Origin: Mycolicibacterium cosmeticum | GTDB taxonomy: Bacteria; Actinomycetota; Actinomycetes; Mycobacteriales; Mycobacteriaceae | DNA length: 64,000 bases | Assembly (NCBI RefSeq): GCF_000613185.1 | Contig: NZ_CCBB010000001.1 | Span: 2,666,001-2,730,000 of the forward strand | Direction: 5' to 3' | Shown: piece by piece, positions 9,161 to 21,660 of the stretch | Layout of the letters: every line of letters starts with the position of its first letter | How positions within the stretch are numbered: the first letter of the stretch is position 1 | Made by a program: the position numbers and the translations under genes | The notes under the pieces: generated by a model | The model's input: the letters and a program-made list of their open reading frames with translations, nothing else | The model's database searches: none | What the model was told of the DNA's origin: nothing

Positions 9161-12100
9161 TTGTTCGCGTCCTTCTCTGCCGGGCTATCCGTCGCTTCGT
9201 TCTCGATACGGTTGATGGCCTCGCTCATGTGCGCACCGACCTTGGCGATATAGGGCTCGTCGATGGCCTGGATGTGCTCGCCACCGATGTGCACCACCTC
9301 CAGGTCCTTGACGGCTTCGCCCCAGCCGCCGTCGGGCTGGCGGGTGGCGTAGGCGGGCTCGAACACGATCGCGTCATCGTGGTAGCGGTCGGCCATGTAC
9401 AGCGTGACGTGACCGTCGTAGGGCCGCAGTTCGATGGTGTCCAGTGCCCGGTTGTCCAGGTACGACGTGCGCTGATGCTCGACGATGCCGCCCGGGATCT
9501 GCACCCCGCTCTGCGCCACGATGTCCAGCACGAACTTCACCTGGCCCTCGTCGTCGAGCTTCTCCAGTTCCTCGTAGGGGATCTCGGGAATCTCGACGTT
9601 GAAGGTGCGCTCGGCGAACCGGGCGTAGCGGTCCCAGCGGGCCCGCATCCCCGCCTGCGACTGGTCGATCGGTACACCGGGGCGCACACAGTCGATCAGG
9701 CCGACGAACCGCACATCGGCGCCGTGCTGCTTGAGGCCGATCGCACAGGCGTAGGCCAGCGCCCCGCCGAGCGACCAGCCGGCGAGCAGGAACGGACCCT
9801 TGTGCAGCTCCAGCAGTTTGGGCACGTACTCGGCGGCCCGTTCCTCGATGGATCCCTCGACCCGTTCGATGCCGTACACCGGGGTGTCGGCGGGCAGCCG
9901 CTTGATCAGTGGCTCGTAGACCACCGTCGACCCCCCGGCGGGATGGAAGACAAACAAGGGCACAGCGGCTGAACCCTCTTTCGGCGCCCGCAGGGTGCGC
10001 ACGAAACCGTCGACCATGCCGTCCTCGAGCTGGTTGCGCACCACCGTCGCGAGTTCTTCGATGGTCTTGGCGCCCACCACGTCCTCGACGGTGATGGTGC
10101 CCTCGGCGCGTTCGGACAGGCGCTGGGCCATCTTCTCGGCGGCCGACGCCTCCAGGGCGGGCAGCTCGTTGAAGATGCCGCCCGGCGACTTGCCGGTGAC
10201 GATCGCCCAGGTGGCGAAGGTGACCCGCTCGGCCGCGTCCCGCGGCGGCACGTCGGCGCCGAGCGCCTCGGTGACGGCCTCCTGGGTCAGCACCTTGGCC
10301 GCGGCCGCCGCGGCGGTCGCCTTGCTGGGACCGGACGGGTTTGTCGGTGGGGCCGGGATGGCCGCAGCCGCAGCGGCATTCGCAGCGGGGCCACTCGGAT
10401 CCGTCGGCGGGGCCGGAATGTCGGCGGCCGCCGAGTCCTCGGTCTCCTTCTGCGCCAACGGATGCCCGGCCTCGGCCAGCTTGGCCTCCAGCTCGGCCAC
10501 CGTGGAGGCGCCACCCAGCAGTTCGGCCTGCGCGGCCGCGATCTCCTCGGCGGTCTGCCCCTTCTGGGATTCGGCGATCTGGTCGACCTCGTCGCGGTGC
10601 TCGATCGCGTACTTGATCAGTTCCTCGACGTTGTACAGGTTGGCGTCGCGCACCGCGGTCAGCTGGATGGGCGGCAGGTCGAAGTCGTACTCGACGCGGT
10701 TCTTGATCCGCACGGCCATCAGTGAATCCAGGCCGAGCTCGATCAGCGGCACCTCCCACGGCAGGTCCTCGGGCTCATACCCCATGGCGCCGCCGACGAT
10801 GGCGCCGAGCCGGTCGGCCACCGTCTCACCGGAATCCGGTGACCACTTGGCGAACTGCGCGGCCAGGCCGGCGCCGGCGGTCAGGTTGTCCTGGAGGATG
10901 GCCACATCAGCGCCATCATCGGACGCCGCGGCGCCTTCCGCCGGTAGCTGCCCGACCACCGCGTCCCCGGCGATGGCCACGGCCGCACCGGTGGCCACCG
11001 GCAGTGTCGCGGCACTGCCGTTGCGGGTCACCACGGCGTCGTACACCAGGGTGAAGGACTCGCCGATGCGCGCGTGCACCTGCACGGTGGCGCCACCGGG
11101 ATGGCGGGACAGCGTGGTGACCAGCCGCGCGTCGGCGCCGGGGACGGCGCGCTGCTCGAACGCCGTCAACACGGCATCCGGAAGCACCTGGGTCGCAGCG
11201 GCTTTCACCAGCGCGGCCAGATCGGTCTCCCCGTTGGGGGCGTACTCCCACACGTGCCTGCCGTCCGGGGTCGCCACGTGGGTGCCCGGCATCAACACCG
11301 AGTTGTCACCGGAGAACCGGGCGTCCAGCCAGTGCGCCTTGCGCTTGAACCGGGTGGGCGGGATGGCGGCGAACTCGCCGGGCCCGAACAGCGTGCGCGG
11401 GTCCAGGTCGTGGCCGTGCACGAACAGGTGGGCCATGGCCGTGGTCATCGAGTCGACCTCGTCCTGCTTGCGCGCCAGCGTCGCGATGAGCTGCGCGTCG
11501 TGCAAGCCCGCGCTGGCGGTGGTCAGGCCGACCTGCATGAGCGCCACCGGGTTCGGGGCCAGCTCCAGGAAGGTGGTGTGCCCGTTGTCGACGGCGTTGC
11601 GGATGCCGTGGGTGAAGTAGACGCTGTGCCGCAGGCCCTTCTTCCAGTACTCCACATCGTGGATCGGCTCGGCGCCCGCGCGGATCAGCTTGCCCTCGTG
11701 CACCGTCGAGAAGTACGCCGTCTGCAACGGGTGCGGCTGGATGCCCTGGATCTCGGCGGAGAGCTCACCCAGCAGCGGGTCCATCTGCTGGGTATGGCTG
11801 GCGCCCTTGGTCTGCAGCTTGCGGGCGAACTTGCCCTCGGACTCGGCACGGGCGACGATCGCGTCGATCTGCTCGGGCGGGCCTCCGATGACGGTCTGGG
11901 TGGGGGCGGCGTATACGCAGACCTCCAGACCGGGGAAGTCCGAGAAGACGGTCTTGATCTCGTCGGCGGAGTACTCGACCAGCGCCATCAGGCGGATGTA
12001 CTCACCGAACAGCATCGCCTCGCCCTCACCCATGAGGTGGGCGCGCGAGCAGATGGTGCGGGTCGCGTCGGCCAGCGACAGGCCGCCGGAGAAGTACGCC

Positions 12101-14535
12101 GCGGCCGCCTCGCCGAGCGACTGTCCCACCACCGCACCGGGATGGGCGCCGTGATGCTTGAGCAGCTCACCCAGGGCGATCTGGATGGCGAAGATCACCG
12201 TCTGGACGACCTCGATGGGGTACTCGCAGGTCTCGTTGGTGTAGTCGATGGCGTCGTCGAGGATCAACTCCACCACGGAGTAGCCGCGCTCGTCCTGGAT
12301 GTGCGCGTCGACCTTGTTGATCCACTCCGCGAAGACCTCGTTGCGCAGGTAGAGGTCCTTGCCCATCTTGCGGTGCTGCGCGCCGAAACCGGCCAGCACC
12401 CAGACCGGGCCGTTGGTGACGGGTCCGTCGGCGGAGAGCACCAGCGGGCTCTGCTTGCCCTCGGCGATCGCCCGCAGGCCCTTGACGGCCTCGTCGTGGT
12501 CGTGCGCCAGCACCACCGCGCGGGACCGGCCGTGGTTGCGCCGCGACAGCGACCGGCCGATCGACTCCAGCGACGCGGCGCGGCCGTCCTCACTGTCGAT
12601 CCAGTCGGCCAGTTCGGCCGCGGCGGCCTTCTTGCGGGACGTCAGGAAGCCCGAGATAACCAGCGGCACAATCGGATTCGGCGGCTCTTTGCTCTCCAGC
12701 TCCTGACGGCCTGCCTCGATCAGACGCTGGGCCGCCTCCGTCAGACCCGGCAGCTCGAAGGAGCCTTCCTCGTAGCTCGGGTACTCCTGCTCGAACTCGC
12801 CGTACTCGTTCATCTGGATGCCGCCGACGAACTCGGCCGCGGCATCGTCGGACGACTTCTCCTGCACCGCCTCGGGTTCCGGCTCCGGTTCGACCAGATC
12901 CGAGGGCAGCACCTCGCGCAGCACCAGGTGCGCGTTGGCGCCGCCGAAGCCGAAGCCCGACACACCGGCGATGGCGTGCCCGCTGTAACGCGGCCAGTCC
13001 GAGACGGTGTCGTTGACCTTGAGGTGTTCCTTGTCGAAGTCGATGTAGGGGTTGGGGCCCGCGTAGTTGATGGACGGCGGCAGCTTGTCGTGCTGCAGCG
13101 CCAGCGTCATCTTGGCCAGGCTGGCCGCACCGGCGGCCGACTCCAGGTGTCCCACATTGGATTTCACCGCACCCAGTAGCGCGGGCTTGTCCGCGGCGCG
13201 GCCCCGGCCGATGACCCGGCCCAGCGCGTCGGCCTCGATCGGGTCGCCGAGGATCGTTCCGGTGCCGTGCGCCTCGACATAGTCGACGACGCGCGGGTCG
13301 ATACCGGCGTCCTTGTAGGCCTTGCGCAGCACCGCTTCCTGCGCGTCGGGATTCGGCGCCAGCATGCCGTTGGACCGGCCGTCGTGGTTGACCGCGCTGC
13401 CCGCGATGACCGCCAGGATCTGGTCGCCGTCGCGGCGGGCGTCGGACACCCGCTTGAGCACCAGCATGCCGCCACCCTCGGAGCGGGCGTACCCGTCGGC
13501 GTCCGAGGAGAACGACTTGATCCGGCCGTCCGGGGCCAGCACGCCGCCGACCTCGTCGAAGCCGATGGTCACCAGCGGGGTGATCAGTGCGTTCACGCCA
13601 CCGACGACGGCGACGTCGGCCTCACCCGAGCGCAGCGCCTGCACACCCTGGTGCGCGGCGACCAGCGAGCTGGAGCACGCGGTGTCCACCGACACCGACG
13701 GGCCGCGGAAATCGTAGAAGTAGGACACCCGGTTGGCGATGATCGCGGTCTGGTTGCCGGTGATGGCGTACGGGTGGGTGACCGTCGGATCGGCCAGCGA
13801 CAGGTAGGAATAGTCGTTGTTGGAGCTGCCGATGTACACCGCGACGTTGCCGCCGCGCAGGCTCGACGCCGGGATCCGGGCGTGCTCGAGCGCCTCCCAG
13901 GTCAGCTCGAGGGCCATCCGCTGCTGCGGATCGATGTTGTCGGCCTCCATCTTCGACAGCGCGAAGAACTCGGCGTCGAACCCCTTGATATCGGAGAGGT
14001 AGCCGCCGCGGGTGCGGGCCTTGGCCACCCGCTCGGCGATCCGCGGCTCACCCAGGAACTCCTCCCAGCGGCCCTCGGGCAGGTCGGTGATGGCGTCGCG
14101 GCCTTCCAGCAGCGCCGTCCACATCTCGGCGGGGGTGTTCATGTCGCCGGGGAAGCGGGTCGCGACACCGACGATGGCGATGTCCTCCACGCCCTCCGGG
14201 CGTGACCAGTCCTCGTCCTCGCCGCTGGCAGGCTCGGGTTCGCCCTCGACGATCACCTGGGCCAGCGCCTCGATGGTGGGATGCCGGAAGGCCATGGTGG
14301 CCGTCACGGTGACCCCGGTGAAGTCCTCGATATCGCTGGCCATCGCCACCGCGTCGCGGGAGGACAGGCCGAGCTCGACCATGGGCGCCGCGTCGTTGAT
14401 GCTGTCGGCCGGCTGGCCGGTGGCGTTGGCGATCCAGTTGCGCAGCCAGTCGCGCATCTCGTTGACCGTCAGGTCAGGGCGCACCGGGCCAGTTTCAGAG
14501 TTCTGCGAATTCTCGCTGTTTTCAGTCATTCTCAT
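9157..14535 (-). CDS. pks13: Polyketide synthase Pks13 (mycolic acid condensase)
   Basis: A 1792-aa type I synthase that joins the meromycoloyl chain and the carboxylated alpha chain in a Claisen condensation and releases the product on trehalose. Domains in order: N-terminal ACP (GLSS, Ser59), ketosynthase (Cys287 in DTACSSS, His423 in EAHGTGT, His463 in KSNVGHLES), acyltransferase (GQSLGE), second ACP (LGLDSLMAV), and a thioesterase (GWSLGG Ser1588, Asp1615, His1754). The linker before the thioesterase is Ala/Pro rich and contains a duplicated IPAPPT-PSGP unit. No ketoreductase domain is visible; reduction is done elsewhere. Start is ATG at 14535, with a second ATG two codons later. Confidence 0.97.
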   Translation of the reverse strand: MRMTENSENSQNSETGPVRPDLTVNEMRDWLRNWIANATGQPADSINDAAPMVELGLSSRDAVAMASDIEDFTGVTVTATMAFRHPTIEALAQVIVEGEPEPASGEDEDWSRPEGVEDIAIVGVATRFPGDMNTPAEMWTALLEGRDAITDLPEGRWEEFLGEPRIAERVAKARTRGGYLSDIKGFDAEFFALSKMEADNIDPQQRMALELTWEALEHARIPASSLRGGNVAVYIGSSNNDYSYLSLADPTVTHPYAITGNQTAIIANRVSYFYDFRGPSVSVDTACSSSLVAAHQGVQALRSGEADVAVVGGVNALITPLVTIGFDEVGGVLAPDGRIKSFSSDADGYARSEGGGMLVLKRVSDARRDGDQILAVIAGSAVNHDGRSNGMLAPNPDAQEAVLRKAYKDAGIDPRVVDYVEAHGTGTILGDPIEADALGRVIGRGRAADKPALLGAVKSNVGHLESAAGAASLAKMTLALQHDKLPPSINYAGPNPYIDFDKEHLKVNDTVSDWPRYSGHAIAGVSGFGFGGANAHLVLREVLPSDLVEPEPEPEAVQEKSSDDAAAEFVGGIQMNEYGEFEQEYPSYEEGSFELPGLTEAAQRLIEAGRQELESKEPPNPIVPLVISGFLTSRKKAAAAELADWIDSEDGRAASLESIGRSLSRRNHGRSRAVVLAHDHDEAVKGLRAIAEGKQSPLVLSADGPVTNGPVWVLAGFGAQHRKMGKDLYLRNEVFAEWINKVDAHIQDERGYSVVELILDDAIDYTNETCEYPIEVVQTVIFAIQIALGELLKHHGAHPGAVVGQSLGEAAAAYFSGGLSLADATRTICSRAHLMGEGEAMLFGEYIRLMALVEYSADEIKTVFSDFPGLEVCVYAAPTQTVIGGPPEQIDAIVARAESEGKFARKLQTKGASHTQQMDPLLGELSAEIQGIQPHPLQTAYFSTVHEGKLIRAGAEPIHDVEYWKKGLRHSVYFTHGIRNAVDNGHTTFLELAPNPVALMQVGLTTASAGLHDAQLIATLARKQDEVDSMTTAMAHLFVHGHDLDPRTLFGPGEFAAIPPTRFKRKAHWLDARFSGDNSVLMPGTHVATPDGRHVWEYAPNGETDLAALVKAAATQVLPDAVLTAFEQRAVPGADARLVTTLSRHPGGATVQVHARIGESFTLVYDAVVTRNGSAATLPVATGAAVAIAGDAVVGQLPAEGAAASDDGADVAILQDNLTAGAGLAAQFAKWSPDSGETVADRLGAIVGGAMGYEPEDLPWEVPLIELGLDSLMAVRIKNRVEYDFDLPPIQLTAVRDANLYNVEELIKYAIEHRDEVDQIAESQKGQTAEEIAAAQAELLGGASTVAELEAKLAEAGHPLAQKETEDSAAADIPAPPTDPSGPAANAAAAAAIPAPPTNPSGPSKATAAAAAAKVLTQEAVTEALGADVPPRDAAERVTFATWAIVTGKSPGGIFNELPALEASAAEKMAQRLSERAEGTITVEDVVGAKTIEELATVVRNQLEDGMVDGFVRTLRAPKEGSAAVPLFVFHPAGGSTVVYEPLIKRLPADTPVYGIERVEGSIEERAAEYVPKLLELHKGPFLLAGWSLGGALAYACAIGLKQHGADVRFVGLIDCVRPGVPIDQSQAGMRARWDRYARFAERTFNVEIPEIPYEELEKLDDEGQVKFVLDIVAQSGVQIPGGIVEHQRTSYLDNRALDTIELRPYDGHVTLYMADRYHDDAIVFEPAYATRQPDGGWGEAVKDLEVVHIGGEHIQAIDEPYIAKVGAHMSEAINRIENEATDSPAEKDANK

Positions 14536-14585
14536 TCACTTTCGCCGCCGTGCGGCCTGGATGACGGGCCGGTTGTGTGCGGGTG

Positions 14586-16481
14586 TCAGTCAGCTTCGTC
14601 CGGGAAGGCGTTGGCGATCTTGCCGCTGCGCAGGCTGCCGTCGAGGTAGGCGGCCCGGCACGCGCGGCGGCCGATCTTGCCGCTGGAGGTCCGCGGGATC
14701 GCGCCGGCGGCGGTCAGCAGCACGTCGCGGACGGTGACGCCGTGGCGCACCGCGATGGCGGCGCGGATGTCGTCGGCGATCGGACCCACCTCGAGCTTGT
14801 GCGCGCCAGGCGCCCGCTCGGCGACGATCACCAACTGCTCCGAGGTGTCGTCGGGGTCGCGCTTGATACCGGCGTGGGCGTTCTCGAAGACCTCGTCGGG
14901 CAGCTGGTTGGCCGGCACCGAGAAGGCCGCCACGTACCCGGTGCGCAGTGCCTTGCTGGCCTCCTGCGCCGAGTACTCCAGATCCTGCGGGTAGTGGTTG
15001 CGGCCGTCGATGATGACCAGATCCTTGACGCGGCCGGTGATGTAGAGGTCACCGTCGTAGAAGGCGCCGTAGTCGCCGGTGCGCACCCAGGTGGCGTCGT
15101 CGGCCGCGCCCTCGGCGTGCGACGGGTTGGTCCGCGACTTGAGGGTGTTCTGGAACACCTCCCGGGTCTCCTCGGGCTTGCCCCAGTACCCGGTGCCCAT
15201 GTTCTGGCCGCTGATCCAGATCTCACCGACCTGGCCGTCGGGCAGCTCGGTGGCACTCTCGGCATCGACGATGACCGCCCACTCGGCCATGCCGACCTTG
15301 CCCGCCGAGGCCTGGGCGACGGCTGTCGGGGAGTCCTCGGGCACCTCGACGATGCGCCCGTTGTTGAGTGCGTCCCGATCGACGGTGATGATCTTGGGTT
15401 CTTCGGCCGACGGGGTGGTCGATACGAACAGCGTCGCCTCGGCCAGGCCGTAGGACGGCTTGATGGCCTTGGCCGGGAAGCCGTACGGGCCGAACGCCTC
15501 GTTGAAGCGGCGCACGGTGGCCGCCGAGATGGGCTCGCTGCCGTTGAGCACGGCCTTGACGTTGGACAGGTCCAGCGGCTCCGAGCCCTCCTTCGGCACG
15601 CCGCGGGCGGCCGCGTGGTCGAAGGCGAAGTTGGGCGCCACCGAGATGGTGCCGCCGGTGTCGCCTTCCTTGCGGGCGAGTTCGCGGATCCAGCGTTCCG
15701 GACGGCGCACGAAGGCGGCCGGGGTCATGAAGGTGAAGTAGTAGCCGATCATCGGCGCCAGCAGCGCGGTGATCAGGCCCATGTCGTGGAAGAACGGCAG
15801 CCAGGACAGGCCGCGGTCGCCGTCCTCGCCTTCCAGCGCCTCGATCACCTGCACCACGTTGGTGGCCAGGTTGAGGTGGGTGATCTGCACACCGGTCGGG
15901 ATACGGGTGGACCCCGAGGTGTACTGCAGATAGGCGATGGTGGTCTCGTCCGGATCCTCCGGATGGACCCAGGTGGCGGCGACGTCGTCGGGCACCGCGT
16001 CGACGGCGATGACACGCGGGCGCTGATTGGCCGGGCGGCTGCGGAAGAACTTGCGTACGCCCTCGGCGGCCTCGGTGGTGGTCAGGATGGCCGACGGGTG
16101 GCAATTGTCGAGCACCGCGTGCAGACGGCCGACGTGCCCGGGCTCGGACGGGTCGAACAGCGGCACCGCGATGCGCCCGCCGTACAGGGCGCCGAAGAAC
16201 GCGACCAGGTAGTCCAGGTTCTGCGGGCACAGGATGGCGACCCGGTCACCGGGCTGGGTGACCTGCTGCAGCCGGGCGCCGAGTGCCTTGTTGCGGGCGC
16301 TGAACTGCGACCAGGTCAGGTCGCGCGCGACGCCGTCGCGTTCGGTGGAGAAGTCGAGGAACCGGTACGCGAGCTTGTCGCCGCGCACCTTGGCCCAGCG
16401 CTCGACGTGCTGGACGATGCTGGCGCCGTCGGGGAACTTGATCTGACCGTCCTTGATGAACGGGTTATGGAACGGCATCAA
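14586..16481 (-). CDS. fadD32: Long-chain fatty acyl-AMP ligase FadD32
   Basis: A 631-aa acyl-AMP ligase that activates meromycolic acid as the adenylate and loads it onto the N-terminal ACP of Pks13. Seen: AMP-binding motif [11 protein letters not shown], the adenylate-site region [12 protein letters not shown], the hinge block [17 protein letters not shown] and the C-terminal Lys loop [12 protein letters not shown]. It is followed after 50 nt by pks13, the strict partner order in mycolate producers. Two consecutive ATG codons (16481 and 16478) are possible starts; similarity begins at once. An AT-rich stretch (16575-16600) upstream could hold the promoter of the fadD32-pks13-accD4 operon. 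Confidence 0.95.
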   Translation of the reverse strand: MMPFHNPFIKDGQIKFPDGASIVQHVERWAKVRGDKLAYRFLDFSTERDGVARDLTWSQFSARNKALGARLQQVTQPGDRVAILCPQNLDYLVAFFGALYGGRIAVPLFDPSEPGHVGRLHAVLDNCHPSAILTTTEAAEGVRKFFRSRPANQRPRVIAVDAVPDDVAATWVHPEDPDETTIAYLQYTSGSTRIPTGVQITHLNLATNVVQVIEALEGEDGDRGLSWLPFFHDMGLITALLAPMIGYYFTFMTPAAFVRRPERWIRELARKEGDTGGTISVAPNFAFDHAAARGVPKEGSEPLDLSNVKAVLNGSEPISAATVRRFNEAFGPYGFPAKAIKPSYGLAEATLFVSTTPSAEEPKIITVDRDALNNGRIVEVPEDSPTAVAQASAGKVGMAEWAVIVDAESATELPDGQVGEIWISGQNMGTGYWGKPEETREVFQNTLKSRTNPSHAEGAADDATWVRTGDYGAFYDGDLYITGRVKDLVIIDGRNHYPQDLEYSAQEASKALRTGYVAAFSVPANQLPDEVFENAHAGIKRDPDDTSEQLVIVAERAPGAHKLEVGPIADDIRAAIAVRHGVTVRDVLLTAAGAIPRTSSGKIGRRACRAAYLDGSLRSGKIANAFPDEAD

Positions 16482-16649
16482 ACTCTCCTGTCACAGCACA
16501 TCGCACGCGGTCATCACGAGCCCCGGCGATCGTACCCGGGGCGCCCGATTCCCCCCGTCGACGACCGCACGCCGCTCTTAGTTTTCTCTTAATGTTAGGG
16601 GACCGATTCTCGCAGGCCAAATCTGGTTACCCGCGAGTCGCAAGGAGTT

Positions 16650-17663
16650 TCATCCGTGCTTGGGATGCGGTGCGTTCTCCACCAGGTTGCGGGCCCACTG
16701 CTCGGTCCACTGGGTGGCCGTCTGACCGTCCAGGCTCCAGAACTGAGGGGTGTTGTACAGCGCGTGCACCGGACCGGCGGTGCTGCCGAGCAACGTCTCC
16801 AACGTCTTGGGCAGGTTCCCGACGGAGAAGGCCTGTTCCGGCGCGGCGCAAATCAGGTCGCCGTTACCGCAGATCTGGTAGACGCGGTCGTTGAGCGCCC
16901 CGAAACCACCGTCGCGCGGACCCGTCATCGCCAGCCCCAGCGCCGACAGCATGGGCACCTCGTGCAGCGTGATCTCCGCGCCCTGCCCCGGCGGGTTGGC
17001 AGGCAGGCTCTGCCCCACCCCGTCCTGCCGGCGACCGTCGGCGATCAACGTCACGCCCAGCACCAGGTCCTGGTCGACGGGGCCGCGGCCGTTGCCGATG
17101 TCGGAGGCGATGTCGCCGCCGATCACCGCGCCCTGCGAGAAGCCGACGATGACGTAGCTGGTGAGTGGGCACTTGTTGTTCATGTCCGTGAGCGCCTGGA
17201 TCGCCTTCTTGGTGCCCTCGGCGCGCGAGTCGTTGTAGGACATCTGCCCGTCGGCGGAGAACGGGTTATGGAACTGCGCGGTGTAGGGCACCGTGTACAC
17301 CTGCACCCGGTCGCTGCCGAACTGCTGCAGCAGCGGGTTGGTGACGTTGAGCAGCAGCGCGTTCGGGAATTGCACCGGGTTGTTGGGATCGAGCGCCGGC
17401 GAGGATTCCCACGTGCCGGGGATGGACAGCACGTAGACATCGGGACAGCTGGCATCCTGGGATTCCGGGCGCGGTTTACTCGGCGACGGCCCCGTACTCG
17501 GCACACCCGAGGGCGGCGCGGTGGGCGGGGTGGCCAGCGGCGGTGTCTCCGGCTGCCGCAGCCAGACCACCAACGCGGCGACGATGACCGCCACCAGGAC
17601 CGCGACGGCCGCCGCCGCGGCCACCGCCAGGATCCGGTGGCGTTTGCGGTTGTTGGTCGCCAT
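16650..17663 (-). CDS. culp6: Cutinase-like envelope hydrolase Culp6
   Basis: A 337-aa alpha/beta hydrolase of the cutinase family, equivalent to Rv3802c, an envelope phospholipase/thioesterase encoded beside fadD32. It has an N-terminal membrane anchor (about residues 11-35), a Pro-rich linker to about 70, and then the catalytic domain with nucleophile elbow IVGFSQGA (Ser176). [10 protein letters not shown] segment and the His in GPVHALYN probably complete the triad. Disulfide-type Cys (ASCPDVY, NKCPLTS) are conserved in cutinases. The nearby cell-wall genes support a mycomembrane role. Confidence 0.92.
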   Translation of the reverse strand: MATNNRKRHRILAVAAAAAVAVLVAVIVAALVVWLRQPETPPLATPPTAPPSGVPSTGPSPSKPRPESQDASCPDVYVLSIPGTWESSPALDPNNPVQFPNALLLNVTNPLLQQFGSDRVQVYTVPYTAQFHNPFSADGQMSYNDSRAEGTKKAIQALTDMNNKCPLTSYVIVGFSQGAVIGGDIASDIGNGRGPVDQDLVLGVTLIADGRRQDGVGQSLPANPPGQGAEITLHEVPMLSALGLAMTGPRDGGFGALNDRVYQICGNGDLICAAPEQAFSVGNLPKTLETLLGSTAGPVHALYNTPQFWSLDGQTATQWTEQWARNLVENAPHPKHG

Positions 17664-17727
17664 GTTCGGAAGCGCTCCTCAGTTCAGCTGAATGTCTTCA
17701 GGCGCTGCTGTCCTGCCGCCGGGCGGA

Positions 17728-18225
17728 TCAGCAGAGCTGTTCGGTCGCGATGCGAATGTAGTCGGAGGTGGCGGCGTTGACCTCACCCGCGGGCGGGGCC
17801 GCCGAGCTGATGTGTGCCTCCCGGACATCGGCGCGCACCAGGGGCAGCACGAAATCCCAGACGGCCTGATCGGTCTGCTTGGCGGCGCGGGCCTGGCACA
17901 CGTAGGACCCGATGGTCAGCGCGACCATGTCGTCGGAGGGGTGCACGCCGGCCGCCCCGAGCGCGTCCAGGTAGGACTGCTGCTGGCTCGACATGGGGAT
18001 GTGTTCGCGGTATCCGCCCGCAGCGCTGGCCGCGGGCGGCGCGATGCTGCCCAACCCGTCGGAATGCCCGGCCGATTGCGAGGACGGCAGACCGATCGTG
18101 GTGATCATGTCGTCGCTGAACGAGCAGCCGCACACCGCCGCCGCCGTGGAGGCGAGCATCAGCGGGGTCAACACGAGCGCGGGTCGCTTTGCCAGACCCG
18201 CAGACCACCGCCGGTTACGCTGCAC
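17728..18225 (-). CDS. DUF732-like secreted lipoprotein
   Basis: A 165-aa protein. With the GTG start at 18225 (GGAGCC directly upstream) it has a basic N-terminus, a hydrophobic stretch and a lipobox-like VCGC with Cys34, so it is probably an envelope lipoprotein. The C-terminal half has the DUF732 pattern: QSYLDALGAAGVHPSDDM, GSYVCQARAAK and YIRIATEQLC, where two Cys probably form a disulfide. The frame is open further upstream to 18351, but that part overlaps fbpD and lacks secretion features. The function of the family is unknown. It lies between culp6 and fbpD on the same strand. Confidence 0.7.
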   Translation of the reverse strand: MQRNRRWSAGLAKRPALVLTPLMLASTAAAVCGCSFSDDMITTIGLPSSQSAGHSDGLGSIAPPAASAAGGYREHIPMSSQQQSYLDALGAAGVHPSDDMVALTIGSYVCQARAAKQTDQAVWDFVLPLVRADVREAHISSAAPPAGEVNAATSDYIRIATEQLC

Positions 18226-18274
18226 GGCTCCACGGTACCGGCTGTGCGCGCCGGCCTCCGTGGGCCAGATGTCG

Positions 18275-19222
18275 TTAGCGGATCGCGGCCGACAAATCAC
18301 CGGCCAGCGCGGCCAACTGCGGACCCCAGCTGCCCCAGTCGTGCTGCCCACCGGTCGGGAAGTCGAAGTGCCCGTTGCGTCCGCCGAGTGAGCGGTAATG
18401 CGAATAGAACGTGCGGTTACTGCCTTGGGCCTGATCGCAGTAGCCGATCATGGCGGCGGGGTCGCTGCACGTCAGGGTCTGCGGGCTGAACACCCACAGC
18501 CGGGTGTTGTTGTCCACCAACAGCTGTGCGTGCACGTCCGGGTCGTGCCACTTCCACCGGCCCAGCTGCGCCGCGCCCCACATGGCCTGGGTGTTGACGC
18601 CACCGAACTGGGCCATGCCCGCCGTGATGGCGCCGTTGAGGAAGGTGTTGGACGGGGTCAGGAAGCCCGACATGGAGCCGGCGTAGCGGAACCGGTCCGG
18701 GTGGAATTCGGCCAGCGTGATGGCCGCGGTACCGCCCTGGGCGGCGCCGACGATGCCGTGCCCGTTGGGCGCCAGGCCCTTGTTGGCGGCCAGCCAGTTG
18801 GGCAGCTCATCGGTGAGGAAGGTCTCCCACTGCTTGCTGCCGTCCATCTCCCAGTTGGTGTAGAGGCTGAACGCCCCGCCGGCCGGAGCGGCCACCGAGA
18901 TGCCCTTACCGGCCAGGGTGTTGAACGCGCCGGCGCCGACCCAGTTGCTCACATCGGGTCCGGCGTTGAAGGCGTCGAGCAGATACACCGCGTGCGGGCC
19001 ACCGGCCTGAAAGGCCACCGGGATATCGCGGCCCATGGCCGCCGAGGGCACCATGAGGTACTCGATACCGTCGGCCCTGGCCGGGGTGTCCACCGCGCCC
19101 GACGCCGACCACAGGCCCATCGCCAGCAACACCGCAAAGGTCGCCTGCAGGGTCTTGCGGATGGCCGAATGCAGCGCGTGGTTCCCGTCGCCTCGCTCGC
19201 CCAGCCTCATTGCCCACCTCAT
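18275..19222 (-). CDS. fbpD: MPT51/FbpD, catalytically inactive antigen 85 relative
   Basis: A 315-aa secreted alpha/beta-hydrolase-fold protein of the antigen 85 family. An N-terminal hydrophobic export segment ends near SGAVDTPARA, followed by IEYLMVPSAAMGRDIPVAFQ. The nucleophile elbow reads GIVGAAQGG where active antigen 85 proteins have GLSMAG, so the catalytic Ser is missing, as in known MPT51. It therefore probably binds fibronectin or glycolipid rather than transferring mycolate. Starts at 19222 (ATG) or 19210 (ATG) are both plausible; the frame also has a GTG at 19264. It sits in the conserved place between culp6 and fbpA. Confidence 0.9.
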   Translation of the reverse strand: MRWAMRLGERGDGNHALHSAIRKTLQATFAVLLAMGLWSASGAVDTPARADGIEYLMVPSAAMGRDIPVAFQAGGPHAVYLLDAFNAGPDVSNWVGAGAFNTLAGKGISVAAPAGGAFSLYTNWEMDGSKQWETFLTDELPNWLAANKGLAPNGHGIVGAAQGGTAAITLAEFHPDRFRYAGSMSGFLTPSNTFLNGAITAGMAQFGGVNTQAMWGAAQLGRWKWHDPDVHAQLLVDNNTRLWVFSPQTLTCSDPAAMIGYCDQAQGSNRTFYSHYRSLGGRNGHFDFPTGGQHDWGSWGPQLAALAGDLSAAIR

Positions 19223-19306
19223 CTTGATCGCCGATCCCCCAGCACCCGGGTTGTAGTGAATCACATCACTGCGGCGCGGTGCTTTCGAAACGGTCCGGAA
19301 ACGACC

Positions 19307-19342
19307 GACGGCGGCGACCCCGAAGGATCGCCGCCGCCCGTC
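19307..19342 (-). terminator. Hairpin after the antigen 85 gene
   Basis: A GC-rich inverted repeat with 9-bp arms (19309-19317 and 19328-19336) separated by 10 nt lies 40-75 nt beyond the stop of the antigen 85 gene that ends at 19384. It would separate that gene from fbpD. No clear U-tract follows. Confidence 0.55.
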
Positions 19343-19383
19343 TTGTCGTTGTTTGCCTGTTGCCGTTGCTCAGGTGCCGCGGA

Positions 19384-20394
<1,011 letters not shown>

Positions 20395-20509
20395 TTACCT
20401 ATCCCATCTGTCGTGTGCCGCACCCGGTCGGTGTGCGCCGGTCCGGGCCGCATTGCCCGTGTAGTCAACCACAAGTCTGTGTGACTTCTCTCTTCCGACG
20501 AATGCCCGC

Positions 20510-21634
<1,125 letters not shown>

Positions 21635-21660
21635 TTACGCCACCCGCAAAACCGCGTGCG

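Noticed and set aside
11074..13179. Long plus-strand open frame (over 700 codons) inside pks13
   Set aside because: It is antisense to clearly coding KS/AT sequence; high GC makes stop codons rare on the opposite strand, and its translation is His/Arg/Gly-rich without domains.
14577..16592. Long plus-strand open frame opposite fadD32
   Set aside because: Same GC effect; the minus-strand frame has all the FadD32 motifs.
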